From contig NZ_CP036349.1 in assembly GCF_007753265.1 (NCBI RefSeq), positions 830,363 to 894,362 on the forward strand: a DNA stretch of 64,000 nucleotides, read 5' to 3'. The translations under genes and the position numbers were made by a program. Positions 60,801 through 64,000 of the stretch are shown here, piece by piece. The first letter of the stretch is position 1. Every line of letters starts with the position of its first letter. The notes beneath the pieces were generated by a model. The model did not search any database and was not told where the DNA came from. It saw only the letters and a program-made list of their open reading frames with translations. The stretch comes from Botrimarina mediterranea. GTDB taxonomy: Bacteria; Planctomycetota; Planctomycetia; Pirellulales; Lacipirellulaceae.

Positions 60801-62033
60801 GAGCTGCGCAGTGCGTACGAGGACCGACTGGTCAGCGGCGAGCTGGACGGTCTTCGCCCGGACGTTGCCCGGGTCGCGTTGCAAAACGGCGTTGCTGATC
60901 CGAACAGCGCCTTCGGCGTCGCCCATCGCGACAGCCTGTTCGGCGATCGTCGTCAGACGCTCGGTTTCGGCGTTGATGGCCCGGGCGGTCTCGGTGAGGC
61001 CGGCCGTCCCGAGGGCGGTCAGCGACAAGCCCCCATCCATCGCGGCGTCGCTCACCAGCTTCGTCAGGTAGCTGTTCTCGTCGTCCGACGGGGGAACCTC
61101 GGCCGACCAAGCGATCGCCTCATCGCCAGCAAGGGCGTCGACGTCGAGCGACTTCGAGTCGCCCGTCATCTGGCCGACCACGACGGTGTCGCGGTCGCTG
61201 CGGAGCGGCGGCATTTCGGCGGGGTACGCGGCCAGCACGGCCTCGTTCGCCGACACCGAGTCGGTCCACAGCACCTCGGCGTGGGCCCAGTCGGCCAGCA
61301 CACGGCCGACACGCTCGCCACGGCGGCGGGCGTCGGCGTCGTTGTCGGCGATCGCCTCGTCATCGACGTACAGGTTGCCGCCGGTCAGGTTCGCGATCGA
61401 CGCGAGCATCCAGGCGTTCTTCTGCGGGCCGACGGCGAAGCTCGAAACGGCGACCTTGTCGGCACGCAACTGGCGGATCGTCTCGACCCACGCGGCGCCC
61501 GAGAGCTTGGCGGCGCCCATCGAGACGCCGTCGCCGATGTAGACGATCGCCCGGCGGCGGTCCGTGTCTTCTGTGTTGAAGCGATCGGCGGCCGCTTCGA
61601 TCGCGCCACGCAAGTCCGAGGCTCCCAGCGGCGTCACCTGGCGGAGCGATTCGACCGCTCCGTTTAATTCAGCGCTCCCCGGCGTCACGGGCGCCTTGGT
61701 GAGGGCGCGGGCGTCGAGGTCGGCGGCGACCAGCTCGACCCGGTCTTCCGGATGGAGCGTCGCGAGGCACGCCTCGACGGCGGCCAGCGTCGTCGAGCGG
61801 AACGGCCCGACTTGGCTCGCCGACGTATCGACCACCAGGACCACGTCCATCGGGGTTGGCCGCTTGGCGGCCTCGACCGGCCCGAAGCTCGCGGCGAAGT
61901 ACCGCTCGCCGGTTGGGGCGTCGTAGACCCGCAGGTCCACGCTCTCGGCCGCCATGCAGACGGCCGATGCCCCTACCAACAGGCAGGAGAGGGAGTGAAC
62001 GAACGCCAAACGACCTGTACGCGTCGAAATCAT
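57837..62033 (-). CDS. Giant secreted VWA / STN-secretin-like protein with Gly- and Gly/Met-rich segments
   Basis: A 1398-residue protein from ATG 62033, with a signal peptide (about 1-29). In order: a VWA domain (about 60-225; VVLVVDTSAS gives the DxSxS metal site), TPR-like repeats, a charged helical region (about 490-640), an STN/DUF4974-like domain (about 715-795; VSLRNVSLRSALRRMLEPL), a Gly/Met-rich run (about 820-857), more TPR helices, a YfaP/DUF2135-like beta domain (VSWTGDADVDLAVKEPGGG), a strand-rich part like a secretin C-terminus (ITVLPEGTQLQVSAVVSADR), and a Gly-rich end closing in Phe. This domain set suggests a large envelope or secretion-associated scaffold; role unknown. It is divergent from an SLC13 transporter. 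Confidence 0.82.
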   Translation of the reverse strand: MISTRTGRLAFVHSLSCLLVGASAVCMAAESVDLRVYDAPTGERYFAASFGPVEAAKRPTPMDVVLVVDTSASQVGPFRSTTLAAVEACLATLHPEDRVELVAADLDARALTKAPVTPGSAELNGAVESLRQVTPLGASDLRGAIEAAADRFNTEDTDRRRAIVYIGDGVSMGAAKLSGAAWVETIRQLRADKVAVSSFAVGPQKNAWMLASIANLTGGNLYVDDEAIADNDADARRRGERVGRVLADWAHAEVLWTDSVSANEAVLAAYPAEMPPLRSDRDTVVVGQMTGDSKSLDVDALAGDEAIAWSAEVPPSDDENSYLTKLVSDAAMDGGLSLTALGTAGLTETARAINAETERLTTIAEQAVAMGDAEGAVRISNAVLQRDPGNVRAKTVQLAADQSVLVRTAQLDVIDDPAAAEVLTPGTPPTEGPVAGSAPLADGAIIRDDAYPQREGEVYEDTGAYPPAEAVVDGRFLNSIEKNRRVFAQLLEKEVQNAIADARTKMASNPEEAIQDLKVMMQSVERAPELVASTRAGLIDKLQSALREGARQAVIKDELDRERNENLAAAQERRLLLDRMELNRERMRQLIERFNSLIDERRFAEANEVALIAEELDPEGVVPRVARVWGEAKHNHELNMEYRQRRAALFLATMQSVEDSFMPFPDNVPMVYPDPEKWRELTRLREQYKAVDVAGQSPSEKAITDALGSPLPSAGLEFPDGTPLEEIITYLREEYEIEMLLDTVALDELGIGPDEPVSVSLRNVSLRSALRRMLEPLELTYVIDDEVLLITSEEEALTKLSVKVYPVADLVIPIPAPQQGGMGGGMMGGGMGGGMGGGMGGGMGGGGMGGGGMGGGMFSVPDEMVTARVAQKAKTLSIEEEAAPASQPAEATREAAPATAPVEAIELPAAGSDDAAWEVTVENADDASLRDATRRLMAQKRYGDVAKLIEATIRAGKPQPWMYESLGIAMQLDGKSGADIERAVLSAVDLAGSANQLVAIADYLVGMKLDRRAVQVYRLALDRDPLLQEVLGPALAAAKRSDDVDSLRWATTAVLERTWPAEMQVIAEEANRVSKALMARLESEKNTRTAQRFQAELADAQRRDCVVRVSWTGDADVDLAVKEPGGGVCWAGAQRTSGGGARVESLADATSDGVRTESYECSRGFAGEYEVLVSKVWGDVVADAVTVEVVIGEGTEAAETQKHQVKFDEEGKALVRFNAPAGRRVEPIADEQLAQALKRQDEVARSVVAQQLSSLADETSVSLRPDQVLRRRRALAGSGAVGFQPQITVLPEGTQLQVSAVVSADRRYVRVTPTPTFSVIGDVATFTFAGGGQNPNDQFTSAAAQQAGAEGGFGGLAGGGLGGAGGGGLGGGGLGGGGLGGGGGGLGGGGGAGGGGGF

Positions 62034-62408
62034 CTTTAGGGCCTGCTCCGCTTGGGAAAAGCCGGATCGCTGTCTCTGTCCAATTCTGAACCGCACGGAC
62101 GCGGCTGTCTGTAGTTTGGCTCGCAGCGAACCCGGAAACGCCGCTACCAATCTAAGATTGGCGGCGCAAACCGTTGCGGGCCGCGTATTTAGCCAAGAGT
62201 CTCCATCTTATCCGCCCTGGGTGGCCAATTCCACCAGATTTGCTGCCCTTTGCCCGAGTGATCGGGGCCGGTTGTGACGGCTGGGAGACCGACCACACCG
62301 CCCGCGCATTCCGGGCCGCTACGAACTACGATAGCGGCCCCCCGTCGATCGCCAGCCCCAATCGCTCCCCAGCCGCCCCCCGCTCGCCAGCTAGTTCGTC
62401 CGCCACTC
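62034..62408. other. Divergent spacer with a palindrome
   Basis: About 375 bases between the VWA gene and the SLC13-like gene. CCAATCT-A-AGATTGG at 62147-62161 is a perfect 7-bp inverted repeat, flanked by GCCG and CGGC, which could be an operator. The VWA frame stays open 39 codons upstream of its ATG; no separate gene is convincing. Confidence 0.5.
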
Positions 62409-64000
62409 ATGTTTCTATCGCTACTCGCCGCCGCGGCGCCCGCCTCCCTGACTTTTGAGGGCGGCCTGTCGATTGCCGTGGTAGCGACCGTCTTCGCGAC
62501 GCTGATGCTCCGCCGCTCGTCGCCGGTGGAATTGCTGTTCCTCAGTGGTCTGGCGGTTGTCACGCTCGCCGGGGCGATCCCCGCCAAAGACGCCCTAGCC
62601 GGCTTTGCTAGCGGGCCCGTGTTGCTGATCGGCGCCCTCTTCGCCGCCGCGGCGGGGCTGCAAACGACCGGCGCCGTCGATTGGATCGGCGGACTCCTTC
62701 TGGGGCAGGCGAAGACCGAACGCCAAGCCCTCCGCCGCCTCGCGCTGGCGACTCCAATCTCCGCGTTTCTTATCAATACCCCGCTGGTGGCGATGCTCGC
62801 CCCCGTGGTGATCGACTGGTGCCGCAAGAACAGCGTCTCGCCATCGCGGTTGATGATGCCGTTGAGCCACTTGGTGATCCTCGGCGGCGTCTGCACCGTG
62901 ATCGGCACCAGCACGACCCTCGTCTGCAACGCCCAGATCGCGGAGGTCCGGGACGACGTCCAGCAACAGTACGAAGCCGGCGAGGTGACTGAGCAGTTTC
63001 TCGCCGATGTCGGGGACATCCGCTTTTTCGAAATCACCTGGGTGGGAGTGCCGATCGCCCTCGCCGGCGTTGCCTATATTCTCTTCTTGGCCCCCCGACG
63101 CCTGCCCAACCGCACCGATCTCCTCGAGGATTTCGGCGACCGCCGCCGCGAGTACCTCGTCGAAATGCTCGTCCAACCGGGCTGCGGGTTGGTGGGAAAA
63201 ACCGTTGAACAAGCCGGCCTGCGGCAACTTCCGGGCTTGTTCCTCATTGAGATCAGCCGTGGCGAAGAGGTCATTACGCCGATCGCGCCTGGCGATCTCA
63301 TCTACGCCCACGACCGCATGGTCTTCACCGGCGTCGTGGGGACGATCGCTGACCTCGAGCGGATCCCCGGCCTTGTTCCTGCCGCGGACATCACCTACGA
63401 ATCGCGCCCCGCCGAGCGGACGCGTCGCCACTTAGCCGAGGCGGTTCTCTCCCGCACCTCACCGATCAACGGCCGCACGGTCCGTGAGGCCAACTTCCGC
63501 CAGCTCTACAACGCGGCGATTGTTGCAGTGCACCGCGGCGGTGAACGCCTCGGCACGAAAATTGGCGACATCCGTCTCCAGCCGGGTGACACGCTGCTGC
63601 TACAGACGCGTTCGGGTTTTGTCGAAGCACACCGCAACAGCCGGGACTTCTATCTGGTGAGCCAAGTTGGCGGCTCGTCGGCCCGTCGCCACGACCGCGC
63701 GCCGGCGGCGATCTTGCTGTTTGTGCTGCTCTTGGCGTGGCTGGTGGCGACCTCGGTCGGCGCCGCGGGCTCCACGACCGCGGCTTGGCTGTCGCCCAAT
63801 ATCCGCCCGATTGCCGGGATTGCGGTCGTGATGGCGATGATCGGCGCCCGCTGCCTGACCCTCGGGCAAGCCCGCGCGGCGATCGATCTCCAGGTGCTGA
63901 TCACCGTCGCGGCGGCGATTGGCCTGGGCGGCGCCTTGAGCCACTCCGGCGCCGCGCAGTGGGTCGCCAACCTTGTCGTGAATACGGTTCAACTGACTCC
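62409..64000 (+). CDS. SLC13-family permease with TrkA-C domains, 3' end cut by the window
   Basis: The frame runs from ATG 62409 without a stop to the window end (about 530 residues seen). It begins with membrane helices (SIAVVATVFATLMLRR, ELLFLSGLAVVTLAGAIP, GPVLLIGALFAAAAGLQTTG), has the SLC13/ArsB-type loop SHLVILGGVCTVIGTSTTLV, then two RCK-C/TrkA-C domains in the cytoplasmic insert (about 250-325 and 340-415; VGKTVEQAGLRQLPGLFLIE, GDIRLQPGDTLLLQTR), and further helices to the end. Such proteins move sulfate, dicarboxylates or other anions; the substrate cannot be told. Start choice has no strong ribosome site. Confidence 0.85.
   Translation, partial: MFLSLLAAAAPASLTFEGGLSIAVVATVFATLMLRRSSPVELLFLSGLAVVTLAGAIPAKDALAGFASGPVLLIGALFAAAAGLQTTGAVDWIGGLLLGQAKTERQALRRLALATPISAFLINTPLVAMLAPVVIDWCRKNSVSPSRLMMPLSHLVILGGVCTVIGTSTTLVCNAQIAEVRDDVQQQYEAGEVTEQFLADVGDIRFFEITWVGVPIALAGVAYILFLAPRRLPNRTDLLEDFGDRRREYLVEMLVQPGCGLVGKTVEQAGLRQLPGLFLIEISRGEEVITPIAPGDLIYAHDRMVFTGVVGTIADLERIPGLVPAADITYESRPAERTRRHLAEAVLSRTSPINGRTVREANFRQLYNAAIVAVHRGGERLGTKIGDIRLQPGDTLLLQTRSGFVEAHRNSRDFYLVSQVGGSSARRHDRAPAAILLFVLLLAWLVATSVGAAGSTTAAWLSPNIRPIAGIAVVMAMIGARCLTLGQARAAIDLQVLITVAAAIGLGGALSHSGAAQWVANLVVNTVQLT

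Noticed and set aside
1-64000. CRISPR array, tRNA, rRNA, integrase, transposase
   Set aside because: No direct repeats with regular spacers, no tRNA-like folds and no recombinase motifs were seen on reading both strands; a tRNAscan or profile search was not possible here.

Overview
The window looks like chromosomal DNA of a Planctomycetota bacterium of the order Pirellulales (Lacipirellulaceae-like: Botrimarina, Posidoniimonas and relatives). This is inferred from the mix of GC-rich genes, three DUF1559 prepilin-like proteins, about fifteen secreted proteins ending in a PEP-CTERM tail (PEP motif, hydrophobic stretch, Arg cluster), many planctomycete-style type I dockerin segments, a planctomycete-type ECF sigma factor/FecR pair, and a large VWA/STN protein. 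No rRNA, tRNA, CRISPR array, integrase or insertion sequence was found.

Region 1 (1-41.5 kb) is accessory and envelope oriented. It begins with a c-di-GMP phosphodiesterase (degenerate GGDEF plus intact EAL). An overlapping pair follows: a vanadium-haloperoxidase/PAP2 enzyme and an FG-GAP/ASPIC protein. A plus-strand run from 6.2 to 19.7 kb holds a GH106 alpha-L-rhamnosidase, an ECF sigma factor coupled to a FecR regulator, three PEP-CTERM proteins, a DUF1559 protein, a small lipoprotein and a BNR_4 beta-propeller protein. It reads as a sigma/anti-sigma controlled locus for a rhamnose-containing polysaccharide. A minus-strand block (19.8-26.8 kb) has an in-frame fusion of two PEP-CTERM proteins, an M14 carboxypeptidase, a gamma-glutamyltransferase and another PEP-CTERM protein. 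Two DUF1559 genes, a phosphodiesterase-TPR protein, two paralogous PEP-CTERM proteins, a matrixin-like protease and a sulfotransferase-like protein follow. At 35.6-39.3 kb is an ECF sigma/anti-sigma pair with a lipoprotein, divergent from DUF4394 and CHRD-like PEP-CTERM genes.

Region 2 (41.5-57.7 kb) is housekeeping: bamA, dnaB, rplI, ssb, rpsF, pth, rplY, prs and a GlmU-like uridylyltransferase on the minus strand, then argB, argD, argF and rph on the plus strand. A single PEP-CTERM gene is inserted between rplY and prs. Almost every spacer here carries a conspicuous repeat: either long perfect inverted repeats (28-29 bp arms) or tracts of exact 7-, 8- or 9-bp tandem words, several arranged as inverted repeats. 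Region 3 (57.8-64 kb) holds the giant VWA/STN/glycine-rich protein and a divergent SLC13/TrkA-C transporter cut by the window end.

The strongest observations are: (i) the word-based tandem/inverted repeats of the housekeeping spacers; (ii) paralog pairs that differ by presence or absence of a dockerin cassette at the same point, just before the PEP motif; (iii) a shared module of about 115 residues present six times in three genes, which I do not recognise as a named domain; (iv) an ORF fusing two complete PEP-CTERM preproteins; (v) a BamA whose fifth POTRA domain is split by about 270 low-complexity residues.
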